Assembly (NCBI GenBank): GCA_029339505.1
Contig: JAQISU010000210.1
Location: 11,483,501 to 11,547,500 of the forward strand
DNA: 64,000 nucleotides
Direction of reading: 5' to 3'
DNA from: Unio delphinus
Taxonomy: Eukaryota > Mollusca > Bivalvia > Unionida > Unionidae
Shown: positions 10,178 to 20,692 of the stretch, in pieces
Numbering within the stretch: position 1 is the first letter of the stretch
Layout: every line of letters starts with the position of its first letter
Program-made: the position numbers and the translations under genes
The notes under the pieces: generated by a model
Seen by the model: the letters and a program-made list of their open reading frames with translations, nothing else
Databases searched by the model: none
Told to the model about the DNA's origin: nothing

Positions 10178-10430
10178 CAGGTCTGACGGGAGGCTGTTCA
10201 ACCTGACACGACTGCGCTCGAAGACGAAAGTGAGGGCTGTGCTCATCAGGGAGGTGTTTTTTTGCAGATGACGCGGCTCTTGTGGCACACACTGAGGAAG
10301 CCCTTCAGAGACTGGGAGTCCGTTTTGCTGATGCCTGCATGCAGTTTGGACTCACCATCAGCCTGGTAAAGATAAAGGTCAGCATGCAATACACCACCAT
10401 TGCCCCATACAATCAAAATCAACGGTGGGG
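8896..10430 (+). mobile_element. Truncated LINE (non-LTR retrotransposon) ORF2 fragment
   Basis: Plus-strand frames in several phases spell ORF2 of a non-LTR retrotransposon. 8896-9440 is the linker before RT (NEYWQQLCEGIQHSAETGNI). 9492-9580 holds the RT entry motif NDKAPGSD. 9680-10080 holds RT blocks (QCGLRAGRSTTDMIFSLRQL, MCIDLTKVFDLVSRKGLF, SGVKQGCVLVPTL). 10190-10400 is the region after the palm, including FFCR-DDAALVAHTEEALQRL in a shifted frame. The endonuclease and the C-terminal end are missing. At least four frameshifts and a deletion near 9590 (RT block 1 to 2) are present, and a TA microsatellite (10128-10171) interrupts the RT. It is inserted at the right edge of the virus-like block. 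The clade is not determined, though it resembles the minus-strand LINE at 24-27.5 kb. Confidence 0.8.
10128..10171. repeat. (TA)n microsatellite inside RT region
   Basis: An uninterrupted TA run within LINE reverse-transcriptase coding sequence. Open frames running through it on both strands read Tyr-Ile repeats and are artefacts. Confidence 0.95.
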
Positions 10431-10444
10431 TCACCTTGGAAGCA

Positions 10445-10556
10445 AGTCAGCCTATCAATTATTGCTTCTAAATAAAACACGTTCTTACATAATGCTAGTA
10501 TTTAAACTCAGCCTATCAATTATTGCTTCTAAATAAAACACGTTCTTACATAATGC
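10445..10556. repeat. Tandem duplication, about 60-bp unit
   Basis: The text CAGCCTATCAATTATTGCTT and the following 30 bases occur twice in direct orientation (from 10449 and from 10510). It lies just after the LINE fragment. Confidence 0.85.
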
Positions 10557-10851
10557 TCCTGGATATCCTCTAGATTTATTTATCAATATCTCTGGTAAGT
10601 TAATAAGCCTCTTGTATTCAAATTTCAAATTCTACGGTTGATCAGGGTCGATAGACGCTTACCAAAAGTGACAAAACAATGACTGGCCCCTAACTGAAGA
10701 AACTTATCACAATAAATTTGATTAAATTATTTTTACATTAAAACATTTTAATTATTATTCCTTTTATCTGAATTATTTTCATCAATTCTTGCACACAAGT
10801 TTACGTATTTAATGGACTGTATGAGTTAAATTAGACAAGGCTGATAACAAA

Positions 10852-10908
10852 GGGTGATCGTAGTCTGGTTCCCTGCTTAGTAAGCAGGGAACCAGACTAG
10901 GGTGATCG
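10852..10908. mobile_element. 39-bp perfect palindrome with 9-bp target duplication
   Basis: 10861-10899 is a perfect palindrome with 19-bp arms around a single G (arm TAGTCTGGTTCCCTGCTTA). It is flanked on both sides by GGGTGATCG (10852-10860 and 10900-10908). A palindromic insert bounded by a 9-bp direct repeat looks like a minimal snapback MITE. Nine-base duplications are typical of Mutator-like elements, and a Mutator-like transposase remnant lies 4.5 kb away. Confidence 0.6.
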
Positions 10909-11088
10909 ACGTTTCCTGGATACATGTACTAGTATCATTGGAGTAAACATGCGCTCTTCAAAGAAAAGAACACCTTTTTGTCAGACGTGATGTCACTCAC
11001 TCGAAGTAGCCTATGTACAAAAAGCCAACCGCACGAGATATAGATATTCTGGCGCTGTAGAGGAGAGTTAAGTACAAGCTAGTAAGTA

Positions 11089-11091
<3 letters not shown>

Positions 11092-11128
<37 letters not shown>
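11092..11128. repeat. (GT)n microsatellite
   Basis: A run of GT dinucleotides of about 37 bases. Confidence 0.95.
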
Positions 11129-11131
<3 letters not shown>

Positions 11132-11256
11132 AGGTTGGGTCGGAAATCCGGGAACTTTCAGTGCTTGGTTACGACCGCCGAGGTGGAAACAGCTGCCATT
11201 GTTCTAGTTACTTCAGTAACGTGTGCCGTGTAGGGAACATTTACACATTTTAAGAT

Positions 11257-11452
11257 ATGCCTAAGATTTGCAGTGTTGTGGGTACACAAACCATCATATA
11301 CAAAAGGAAAATTTAAATAATTATAAACTCTTCCTAAATTACCAAATACGTCTTTTCTCTCTCGCCAATAACTACATAAATATACAAGTGTCTAATATAG
11401 GTACAAATATGTTTAAATCTAATAATTCTACCACTAACCGCTCAGCTTTTTA
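11257..11452 (+). pseudogene. THAP-domain start fragment
   Basis: An ATG at 11257 starts MPKICSVVG. After a one-base shift the text continues CCGYTNHHIQKENLNNYKLF, with the C-x(2-4)-C zinc-site opening and 'L-x-x-Y-K' typical of the N-terminus of THAP domains. The later His and Cys ligands and the AVPTIF-like end are not visible. THAP domains head P-element, Kolobok and Harbinger-type transposases and many invertebrate genes. This is a short broken fragment with GC-richer DNA just upstream (11140-11240) that could be its old promoter or 5' UTR. Confidence 0.4.
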
Positions 11453-11908
11453 ATCGTTTATATCTTTCCCAAATTATAAATCGTATCAAACCACACTTAT
11501 TTCCTTGACACTAAATCGTTCATATGCATTTATAATGCAAAATCCAAACTAAATATATGACACTTAGACTGGGTGTATTAGCATGTCAAAAATACGAGCC
11601 AACTATGTGCCCACCCTCAATTGTTCTTTACAATGATTCACAACTCTGATTGTGTGCCACTTCTTTAATCATGAGAATGACCTGGATACTACAGTAATTA
11701 GCAGGTTTTAATTAAATTCACAAGACACAAAAACGGAAATTTAAAAACTGTCTTTTTTAAAACTGTCATATATTGACTACTTTTAGGCACGGGTGGGTAT
11801 TTGAATTAACCAATAATAGCGTCTTAAATGGCAATCATTTCATTTCACAAATCTACTATATGTTAAAAAATAATCTACATTATTTTATTCTCACTGAAAG
11901 TCGAAACA

Positions 11909-12571
11909 CTGGCAAGCAGCGTCGTCGCTAGGGTTGGTGTCACCTAGTGCGGTAAACTCATGGTGTCACCCCTCCAGACTTCCACCATGGATTTCTTCTT
12001 CTTAAAATAAGTCCACAGTATAAAAATGACAAGAACAAAAACAAATTAATTGAAGCTCAGAAGGTAAAAGTATGTAAGAACTGTAACAACGTTAAGTTAT
12101 ACTTATTTTTACATTAAACTTACTTTACCGAGCAGCGGCGTCGCTAGGGTTGGTGTTACCCAGTGCGGTAAACTCATGGTGTCACCCCTCCAGACTTCCA
12201 CCATGGATTTCTTCTTCTTAAAATAAGTCCACAGTATAAAAATGATAAGAACAAAAACAAATTAATTGAAGGTCAGAAGGTAAAAGTATGTAAGAACTGT
12301 AACAACGTTAAGTTATACTTATTTTTACATTAAACTTACTTTACCGAGCAGTGTGTTCTCTGTAAAATTTTCAATTTTTCATTTTGGTGTCAGCCCTCTG
12401 AGATGGTGTCACCCTGTGCGGTCTGCACTCCCCGCACCCCCCTAGCGACGCCACTGTTACCGAGCAGTGTGTTCTCTGTAAAATTTTCAATTTTTCATTT
12501 TGGTGTCACCCCTCTGAGATGGTGTCACCCAGTGCGGTCCGCACCCCCCTAGCAACGCCACTGCTGGCAAG
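11909..12571. mobile_element. hAT MITE with both arms tandemly duplicated
   Basis: The 8-bp duplication CTGGCAAG at 11909-11916 and 12564-12571 bounds an element of 647 bp (11917-12563). Its ends, CAGCGTCGTCGCTAGGG and the inverse of CCCTAGCAACGCCACTG, follow the hAT terminal form CAGTGGCG-x-CTAGG. Internally, a left arm of about 213 bp occurs twice (11917-12129 and about 12130-12345). A right arm of about 110 bp also occurs twice (about 12346-12458 and 12459-12563). No coding sequence. Confidence 0.75.
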
Positions 12572-12639
12572 ATATAGTAGTATCAGCATTTATTTATTGA
12601 TTAGCATTAAAGATTTCTTGCCGCACACATGATCAAGTG

Positions 12640-12735
12640 AGCTCTTATCTGTCTGTCTGTCTGTCTGTCAATATATGGTTGTCTGTATGTATGTCCGTCC
12701 ATCCATCCATCCGACGAACCAACCAACCACTTTAA
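12640..12735. repeat. Tetranucleotide microsatellites (CTGT, GTAT, CCAT, ACCA)
   Basis: Short successive runs of CTGT, GTAT/GTCC, ATCC and AACC repeats. Confidence 0.85.
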
Positions 12736-12739
12736 AAAT

Positions 12740-13620
12740 AAACAGCACGCAAAACTTGAAAAGGGTTTTTAGTGCTAAGACATTTTTAAAAGATGGCAAT
12801 GGACTCGCAATTTTCGCTGAAGCAAGAAAAGGGGAATCCCTAATTATCGTCATGAAAATTTAACAATATAATAAGCTGATTAAAAATTTTAGACCAAAGT
12901 ATTTTGGCGTGTGTTAAATTCCAGTCTACAGGCAGGCAGAAAAACGAACTGATTTGGCAAATTTGTCAGGGTCGAAAAGCAGATTCTTGAGAGTTTGAAG
13001 AATCTAAGGTGATGGAGTCGAGTTAAAAAAAATAATCTACATTCAATTTATATTGAAATGAGAAGAAAAAAAAATTGCCGTCCTTTGTAACTTTGTTGCA
13101 TTTTCCTATGTACGTTTTACATGTTTTTGTAAAGGTAACAAAAATATAGTTTTTTTTAAAATGTGAAATGACAGAAAATATGGGAATATTTACATAGTGG
13201 TATGTAAAACATTTTGAAATGAATGCAGGCGTTAACCTTTGGATACTTGAGTGGGTTTACCAACCTAATCTGGCAGAGGACTAGGGGTAGGCCTAACAGA
13301 ATGACAACTTGATGGTAACGTTTAGTGAATTCTGGATACGGATACTATAGTCTATGCTTCTCTTTCTTTTTTCCTTTTATTTCTAAGTCGATTGTCATTA
13401 AAATCCAAAAAGAAGCAAAAGGAGAAATACCAAAACAAATTCCACAAACTAACAGCGTTTTTCTCTTGGTAAGACAAAGCAGACGTCAAATATCATTTTC
13501 GTAACTTAGTTCAGAGCCTTTTGAATATAACATCTACCGAAGAACTTACAGCTTTTCTTTAAAGATACGACATGCTAACTCGTAGTATTCTACGAATTTA
13601 TAATCAGGACCTTGACAGTT
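12740..13620. other. Non-coding stretch, nothing recognised
   Basis: AT-rich DNA without a convincing gene, RNA or mobile-element boundary. Confidence 0.5.
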
Positions 13621-13679
13621 AACATTCTATCACAGTAATAGAATCTGGTCAACGATGTTGACCGTGTATTGTACTCTAC

Positions 13680-13838
13680 CATATAAAATATAAATCAGAT
13701 TTTGTAGTTTAGTCGCACTTGCTGAAGTGAAAGAGTATTGATAAGCAGACTTAAACAAGTCCTCAAGATGATGAATGTAGTCTGCACTATATGGTGGTAT
13801 CATTTCCCACGTGAGATTTCCTTCCTGCCTTATCAACC
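13680..13838 (-). CDS. Possible exon, unrecognised protein
   Basis: On the minus strand TATATTTTAG precedes an open segment (LIRQEGNLTWEMIPPYSADY onward, about 53 codons) that ends at a GT (ATATG followed by GTAGAG). The peptide has ordinary protein composition (EMIPPYSADYIHHLEDLFK) and is unlike the surrounding AT-rich DNA, so it may be a true exon of a host gene or transposase. No family is recognised and no partner exon was found. The donor is weak. Confidence 0.3.
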
Positions 13839-14021
13839 TAAAATATATTACGTCTTTAAAAATATTCGACAGACACATTCATGGTTTTAAATCCTGCTTG
13901 TACAGAAGACTATGCAACACAGAAATAAGAAACAAAAAATAGGTTTGAAAAAAACGGTTTGCAAATTGCAATATCGAACATAACTAATGCTACCGTACTG
14001 TTACTAAGCAATTGTTTTCAC

Positions 14022-14138
14022 CTCTACGATTAGACCAGCGAAGTTGGTCGCTAAGCCTTTTTTTTATTTTGACTTGAAGCCGTCAAGTCAAAAAAAAAAA
14101 AAGGCTTAGCGACCAACTTCGCTGGTCTACTCTACAAT
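14022..14138. mobile_element. 99-bp snapback element with 9-bp target duplication
   Basis: 14031-14129 folds back on itself. The outer arms of about 35 bp (TAGACCAGCGAAGTTGGTCG onward) are perfect, followed by T/A tracts, an inner GACTTGA/TCAAGTC hairpin and a 5-base loop. The flanks CTCTACGAT (14022-14030) and CTCTACAAT (14130-14138) form a 9-bp duplication with one mismatch. This has the same design as the palindrome at 10861-10899. Confidence 0.6.
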
Positions 14139-14264
14139 ATGGCGGAAAGTAGGTAGCTAAGCTCGTGCCGTCATGCCAACCCAACCCATAGCCAGCTTAG
14201 GACGTAATATTACGTGCTCTCTCTATTATAGTTTATTTTTATTTAGTTGTAATATCTACTGAAG

Positions 14265-14800
14265 AGGACGAAGTGGTGATAGAAGAGTTAAATTGATGCA
14301 TCTTTGGTATGGATTTAAAGTTAATTGTTTATTCTTGAGAATAGGAGCTCTGAGAGTGGTTGTCTGTATGTATTTTGGCGACAGTGCACTTTGTGTAATT
14401 AGGCCTTAGTGATGATCCGGAAGTGAAATCAGTGTTCTGTGTACATGCTGTTCTATTTACAGTGGAGCCACTCAAAAAAAATTCCGGTCAAACCTTGACA
14501 AGAATTTCACCGCGAAGTTATCTTTGGAGGTATTTTAGATTAACATATGATTTGTATTGATTGTCACACTGGAAAGGTCAGTACTGAGAAATATATGTAG
14601 AGAACATATAGTAAAATTAATTGTGGTCTATGTCCTGTCAGGGCAGTATTGATGAAACTTTAATATGTTATAAAATGTTTATTATTAATGATAGACAGTT
14701 GAAATTTTCACAGCTTGTGTATATTGACTGTAGCAATTAGAAATTAAAATTAAAAATTTATAAAATTAATTTCAATACATTTTAATTAACTTTTTTAAAA
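14265..14800. repeat. Long repeat copy 1 (order A-B)
   Basis: Segment A (about 14268-14634) and the following segment B (about 14610-14800) are contiguous here. Both recur in the same orientation but in the order B then A at 16375-16986. A contains AGGAGCTCTGAGAGTGGTTG and B contains TGTATATTGACTGTAGCAAT. They lie on either side of the Mutator-like transposase remnant. Confidence 0.8.
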
Positions 14801-15049
14801 AAATTAAAAATCAATTTTTACCCCATAAATTCACAGAAATGGTATCCAGACTGCATGATGAAGTTGAAATTATAAAAAATTTTTAATGCAGGTATGATGA
14901 TATATCTTATACACCCACCCACATCCATGTTGAATTATGTCAAGCATCAACGGATGGATGGATGTATCGAGTAAGGAGGAGAAAAGAGAGTGTAACCTTT
15001 ATTTTTTTAGTAGGTCATTCCTACTGATATAAAAGTGCTATTTTAGATT

Positions 15050-15110
15050 CCTTCCTTCCTTCCTTCCTTCCTTCATTCATTCATTCATTCATTCATTCAT
15101 TCATTCATTC
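15050..15110. repeat. (TTCC)n and (ATTC)n microsatellite
   Basis: Adjacent tetranucleotide runs. Confidence 0.95.
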
Positions 15111-15404
15111 AGCTAGTATGTCATGCTATCTTATTTATATTTTATGTTAAACTTATGTTAAAGATTTATTTATTTTGCTTTTTAATTTCTTTATTTATGT
15201 CTTTATATTCAGATAAAACTGTTTTGACCCCTCCATAGGTCTCATCAGGTGGTAGTAAGTAACACAACTGCACATAACATGTGTTGTGTTACCTATGGAT
15301 TTCTCCACTACAGTTTTCCCTTCTGTACCATGTGTTCTTTTTTGTGTCTTTTAACAATATTCATGTTGCACATGGAATTAAAACAATCTTTTCTCTCTGC
15401 AGTG

Positions 15405-16360
15405 TCCATTGGCTAAACCTGTGCATAGGAGTGATCATCCTTGGTGTCTAGAAGTCCTTTGCAGTATTCAGACTTTCTATTGCCTTGCTGAGTCCTGTAC
15501 CTCAGATGAGCCTGTATCATTTTTCTTCGTCTTGCTAGGAGACATCGCCTAGTTTGTGGATGCTTTTCATACAACTGATGGTAAGTGCAGCGTTTATCCA
15601 TTGTATCCAGTGATCGCTAAGTCCTTGATGACAGTTGACCTTTCAAGTGTGTCACCTTGGCTTTCAATGATGATCCCAAGCTATTATTGAGTCTTTGTAT
15701 TGTTGAATGCACTCTTGCCTCAAAGTTTCTGGAATAGTTCACATTTTTAGGTAAGGAAATACTGATTGATCTGTTCACAGCCTCACATTTCTGCGTGTTT
15801 GTGTTCAGTTGCAGTCTTTGTACAGAATCACAGGAGAGTTTCATTTTGAGAACTTCTAACAGGATTGTCTTATTAATTTTCTGTCATGTTAAGATGAGTC
15901 ACTTTATGAGGGCCTAGGGATGCTGATCGCATCCACCAGTTGTTAGTACTTCCTCCCCCACAAACCTTGGAATAATGCCGGCATTTTGAGCAGTCCCCTG
16001 AATAACAGCGCAGAGTGGCATCCAGTACTTGTGGAAGCTGACCTTTAATTTTTATAACATCACCTCTGTTATCCTCCATCAGTTGCTTGAAGATCAAACT
16101 GCACCGAGCTTTGATGTCTTGACTGATAATTTTCTGTTTGAGCCTTTTTCCTTCTCTTGTTATTATTCCTGGAAACATTGTGTCACTAAATACTGCAGAG
16201 TTGCACCATTTGAACTGTAAACGACCCAGATGGATGGGGTCTGACAGTCTTTCTACTTCCCACATTGGATGCAGAATGTTGTAAGCAGCTTGGAAGCCAG
16301 CAGCGCCTTGTGCATCTCCATCTGTTGTTACATGTTTAATGAGAATCTCTTGCAGCACAA
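15405..16360 (-). pseudogene. Mutator-like transposase remnant
   Basis: Three minus-strand frames (16358-15873, 15844-15617, 15601-15413) run on with frameshifts. They hold KHVTTDGDAQGAAGFQAAYN, HPMWEVERLSDPIHLGRLQF, LDATLRCYSGDCSKCRHYSK-V-C, then QLNTNTQKCEAVNRSISISL and PKNVNYSRNF, and a basic tail. This matches the 'Mutator-like transposase' domain family common in molluscs and cnidarians; the D-x-D of TTDGDA and the Cys-rich YSGDCSKC segment are typical. The N-terminal part is missing: coding text stops at about 16360 where repeat B' begins. Two frameshifts and the truncation make it non-functional. Confidence 0.65.
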
Positions 16361-16374
16361 ATTTGTATAGTTAA

Positions 16375-16986
16375 TAGAGAACATATAGTAAAATTAATTG
16401 TGGTCTATGTCCTGTCAGGGCTGTGTTGATGAAACTTTAATATGCTATAAAATGTTTATTATTAATGATAGACTGTTGAAATTTTCACAGATTGTGTATA
16501 TTGACTGTAGCAATTAGAAATTAAAATTAAAAATTTAAAAAATTAATTTAAATAAATTTTAATTAACTTTTTAAAAAATGTAATTTTAGTCTATTTTTAG
16601 AACATTTTTTCCTCTCTCCTTTTGGTGGTGATAGAAGAGTTATATTGATGTATCTTTTGTATGGATTTAAAGTTAATTGTTTGTTCTTGAGAATAGGAGC
16701 TCTGAGAGTGGTTGTCTGTATGTATTTTGGCGACAGTGCACACTGTGTAATTAGGCCTTAGTGATGATCCGGAAGTGAAATCAGTGTTCTGTGTACATGC
16801 TGCTCTGTTTACAGTGCAGCCACTCAAAAAAATGCTAGTGAACCCTTGACAAGAATTTCACCATGAAGTCATCTTTGGAGGTATTTTATATTAACATATG
16901 ATTTGTATTGATTGTCACACTGGAAAGGTCAGTACTGAGAAATATATGTAGAGAACATATAGTAAAATTAATTGTGGTCTATGTCC
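16375..16986. repeat. Long repeat copy 2 (order B'-A')
   Basis: B' (16375-16580) is followed by A' (about 16622-16986). Each closely matches the copy at 14265-14800, but their order is reversed while orientation is unchanged. Confidence 0.8.
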
Positions 16987-16989
16987 AGA

Positions 16990-18180
16990 TGGTTTTTCTG
17001 ATGACGTCACACCATTACCCGGAACTCCAGTCAGCCATGATATGTGGCGAGCTTTCGTGGTATCACGGTACCAGTTGTTTTTCCGTAAACCTAAATGCTA
17101 ATGTTTTGTGAAATAAATATACTTTTCATCCTATTTCAGCATGCATGCCACACACTGTCATAGAGAGCAATGTTAGATTGTCAATTTGACAATGACAGAA
17201 CCAGGTACTCCACTGCATTTAAGAGAGATAACTCTGCTGGAACTAGACAGGGGTACGAGTTATCTAGTCACAACATGTATCACATTTTCAAACAAATCAT
17301 AAAAAATGCAAAATATGATCTATATAGGAATTAGCATAAATTCACATGTTGCCAAGAGGCTAAACATTTTTTTAAGCCTAACAGAAAGTACAACTCTTAC
17401 ATAATCCACCAATCATACCTAGTGTTGTTGTTTATTTCTGAATGCAAGGTTCCCTACACCTTGAGCTCCACCCACCTGGACTTGCGCAATTGGTACCGTT
17501 ATAACTATATAGTGAAAAGACGACATCTCGTTAACAATGTTGAACTCTTGTTATTTGGGGTTGCACAAATCATTCTGATAAAAAAGGCATGCAACAGCAC
17601 TTCTTTGACATACCGAAAGTCACTTATAATCAGGGACCAAAAACAACAGTTATCAACCAGAAACAAGTACACCATTTTACAAAGTACAATACCAGTTGAC
17701 CATCTCCTGCAGAAGTGACACAACTCCAACAATTGATAAAATTGTGACAGTATGTTGTGCATTGACCAATTTATGTGATTCAGTTGTGCCTTTTGACTAG
17801 TTTATTAAAAATGAAAAATATATAGCATTTATTTGGTATATCACACAATTTCATTCCTCCAAGTCATTCAAGGTTGCATATTGTTTACAGGTTTCCATCT
17901 TCATTGGCCATAATTTTAATTTATCAACACTGCTCAAGAATACATCTTGACTGGCAGAGAGCTAATTGGAAATTTTAGACTTGGGCCCTCAGAGTTAAAA
18001 ATGAAGCTATTATAGACTTTTTTCTGTACATAACACTGAATGCTATAGTGCATGTGAGAGGTTTGGAATGTTAACATAGCACTTTAAAAAATTCAGTAAT
18101 TTTATTACAATGTCTGCTCAGTGAGTTTATAACAATTCCTAGCATTGGGGCTTTAATGTAGCCTTTTACAAGCTTTATAT
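16990..18180. other. Non-coding stretch, nothing recognised
   Basis: It holds a small palindrome (ATTGTCAATTTGACAAT near 17176) and an unremarkable open frame at 17422-17718 whose product resembles no family known to me. Confidence 0.45.
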
Positions 18181-18188
18181 GGAATGAA

Positions 18189-18530
18189 GTATTGTTCTTT
18201 ATATATACTACAAGGGTATGTATTCTTTTTATATATAATACAAGGTTATGTGTTCTTTTTATATATAATACAAGGGTATGTGTTCTTTTTATGTATAATA
18301 CAAGGGTATGTGTTCTTTTTATATATAATACAAGGGTATGTGTTCTTTTTATATACAATACAAGGGTATGTGTTCTTTTTATATATACTACAAGGGTATG
18401 TGTTCTTTATATATATATAATACAAGGGTATGTGTTCTTTTTATATATAATACAAGGGTATGTGTTCTTTTTATATATACTACAAGGGTATGTGTTCTTT
18501 ATATATATATATAATACAAGGGTATGTGGG
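18189..18530. repeat. 30-bp satellite, about 11 units
   Basis: The unit is close to CAAGGGTATGTGTTCTTTTT followed by ATATATAATA. Some units carry ACTA for AATA or extra TA. Because 30 is a multiple of three, frames stay open on both strands and give artefactual repeat peptides (for example YVFFLYIIQG). Confidence 0.95.
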
Positions 18531-18739
18531 GAGGGAGTGATGATGTACAGAAGCTTTTCAATAAAACAAGTTTATATAATGACAATATTTTTATTTACAT
18601 TTCAATATGAATACATTTTCCATTAGTTAATACAAAATAATAAAAGCATAATACAGAAATAGCTGTGGGGTATAACATGGGATGTTAAACTAAAGAAATG
18701 GAATCAAAAATATAGATATTAACACGAGGTCACTGCAAT

Positions 18740-19610
18740 TTTCCATGCTGGTGCTGTGATTGTTGAGAGCTGGTTTAGGCAGAAACCGTCGTCACCTGCT
18801 TTGGACCTTAGCAAAACCAGGTTGAAAAGACTAAGAGATAACCTAAAATCAAGACGTACCCTTGCTTATTGCCAGTTTTTAAAAAACAGACCAAACAAAG
18901 CTCTACAGCATGACAAGCCCCTAATTCACAAGACCAGAGAGGTTTTTACTATCCATGTACAGAGAATTCCTTTCAGTTGTTATTAAACTGAAGTACTTTG
19001 TTGACAAGACAGACATCACAGAAATTGATGTAAAAGATGAGACCTTGTCAGTACTTTTATTTGGGTGAGGCAACCAACAAACTTATAAATATGAATTCTG
19101 AAGCACACTTACAGACAAGAATGTACTGTAAGGCATTTGTGATCAAGTCATTGTCATACATGAAGGAAAAATTAACATTAAAGGATGACTTGCACATTCA
19201 TGCAAGCATTGCAGATGTGGCTAAATTATCTATTGCCTCAATTAAGGATCTGGCCCTTTTCTCCAGTCAGATGGAAGGAATCGACACTTGTGATCTGCAT
19301 AGAGTTTCATCTGTACCAAAGCTACAATTTAGACGCAGAATTGAATATGGAAGGAGCGGACTCTCAGGAAGAAAAGGACGGATCTGACCAACTGTTGTTT
19401 CCAAAACTTGGGAGAGTAATGCTTTCAGTACTTTCAATACTGCACAGCAACATCAATGCTGAAAGAGCATTCTCAATGGTCAGAAAAAACTAGTCGAAGA
19501 GTCAGCCTGTCAGCATCAACCCTGGAAGTTATTATTGTTAGCAAATTTGGCACCCAAGGACAATTAAAGGATGAACTTTTGCAGAAATGCAAATCTGCAT
19601 CATACAATGG
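18740..19610 (+). pseudogene. hAT transposase remnant (BED/ZBED type)
   Basis: Plus-strand frames at 18756-18986, 19037-19387 and 19185-19493 follow one another with shifts. The first holds LRDNLKSRRTLAYCQFLKN. The last holds KLGRVMLSVLSILHSNINAE and RAFSMVRK, the hAT C-terminal dimerisation motif (V-L-S-x-x-H-S-N-x-x-x-E-R-x-F-S). The reading frame ends at a TAG just after RKN. The text continues after it (VEESACQHQPWK in a shifted frame), so the C-terminus is broken. No terminal repeats were found. Confidence 0.55.
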
Positions 19611-19659
19611 ACTGTAATAATTAAAATAGACATCTTTATCATGATATATATATATGTTA

Positions 19660-20680
19660 TTCTTGTACATCCTGATTTTTTACCCTGCCTCCTGATTTTT
19701 AATGGTGAACCTCCTGATTTTGATTTGTTCAATGTGAACCTCCTGATTTTGATTTGTTCAATGTTGGCAGGTCTGCAATAGTTATGACGGGCTCCAGCAC
19801 TGTTAAAAAAATACAATTTTGCAGATGAATATCGGAAAAAAAATAGTTATGATAGGGGATCAAGCACTGTGACAAATTGTGCCGTTCAGGAGTCCCTACT
19901 CCAGCTGCTAAACAATTTTAAGTCCATCTCTGTAAATAGTCTAAAAATGAAAGATACCAGTTTGTTGTAAAACCAATGGTTCTGTTAACTCTTTATGCAC
20001 AAGTATATTAAATGAATGGAATCAAATTATATAAAGAAAATGAGGATTTAAATTAAAATAAAATTTGTATTTTAAATTTTTTCTCCAACATTTTAAAAAA
20101 TTGTCTTATGTTTTTAAATTTTCACATGTCTCAGGGAATATCTGTAACAAACCTCAGAGATCACTTTCCCATAATTATCATATATGCCTAAATAGCAGGA
20201 TAATCTTGTGATTATTTATGTATTTCAAGACATGGAGCTTTATAATGAAAAGAAATTTGAATTATTTTAACAACACATGCTATATTAGAGGAAAGCACAA
20301 AAGTACACAAATGATTTAATGAAAATAAAATTTTTGATACTGGAATGCCATGAAACATTTTTCCGTGTGCGTGCGTGCAGCTTATTTATTTTATACAAGG
20401 TTGTTCTGTCTCCTAATAATTGCATTTGTCGTTGACGACAAATTCTCCCAAAAATTTCTAACTATGGAGTATGTTTATATATTTGGAAGACAGAAGGGAA
20501 TAAATAATTTAGCTCTACTGTTGTGGATCGGAAGGCTAATATCATAATGTTTCCACAGTCCTAAAATGTAAAGCGTATCACATGATAATTTTGTTTTCGT
20601 GTAGCACCACCCAAAAAAAAATTAAAATACTGTTCATTTTTTGTACTATGTATTGGAGAATGTGTTTGCCAAAAATAAAT
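19660..20680. other. Non-coding stretch with short tandem piece
   Basis: A phrase close to GTGAACCTCCTGATTTTGAT is repeated at 19703-19757. Nothing else is recognised. Confidence 0.4.
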
Positions 20681-20692
20681 GTATCCCGGTAT

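Noticed and set aside
18184..18626. Repeat-protein coding genes on both strands
   Set aside because: They are frames through a 30-bp satellite whose length keeps every frame open.
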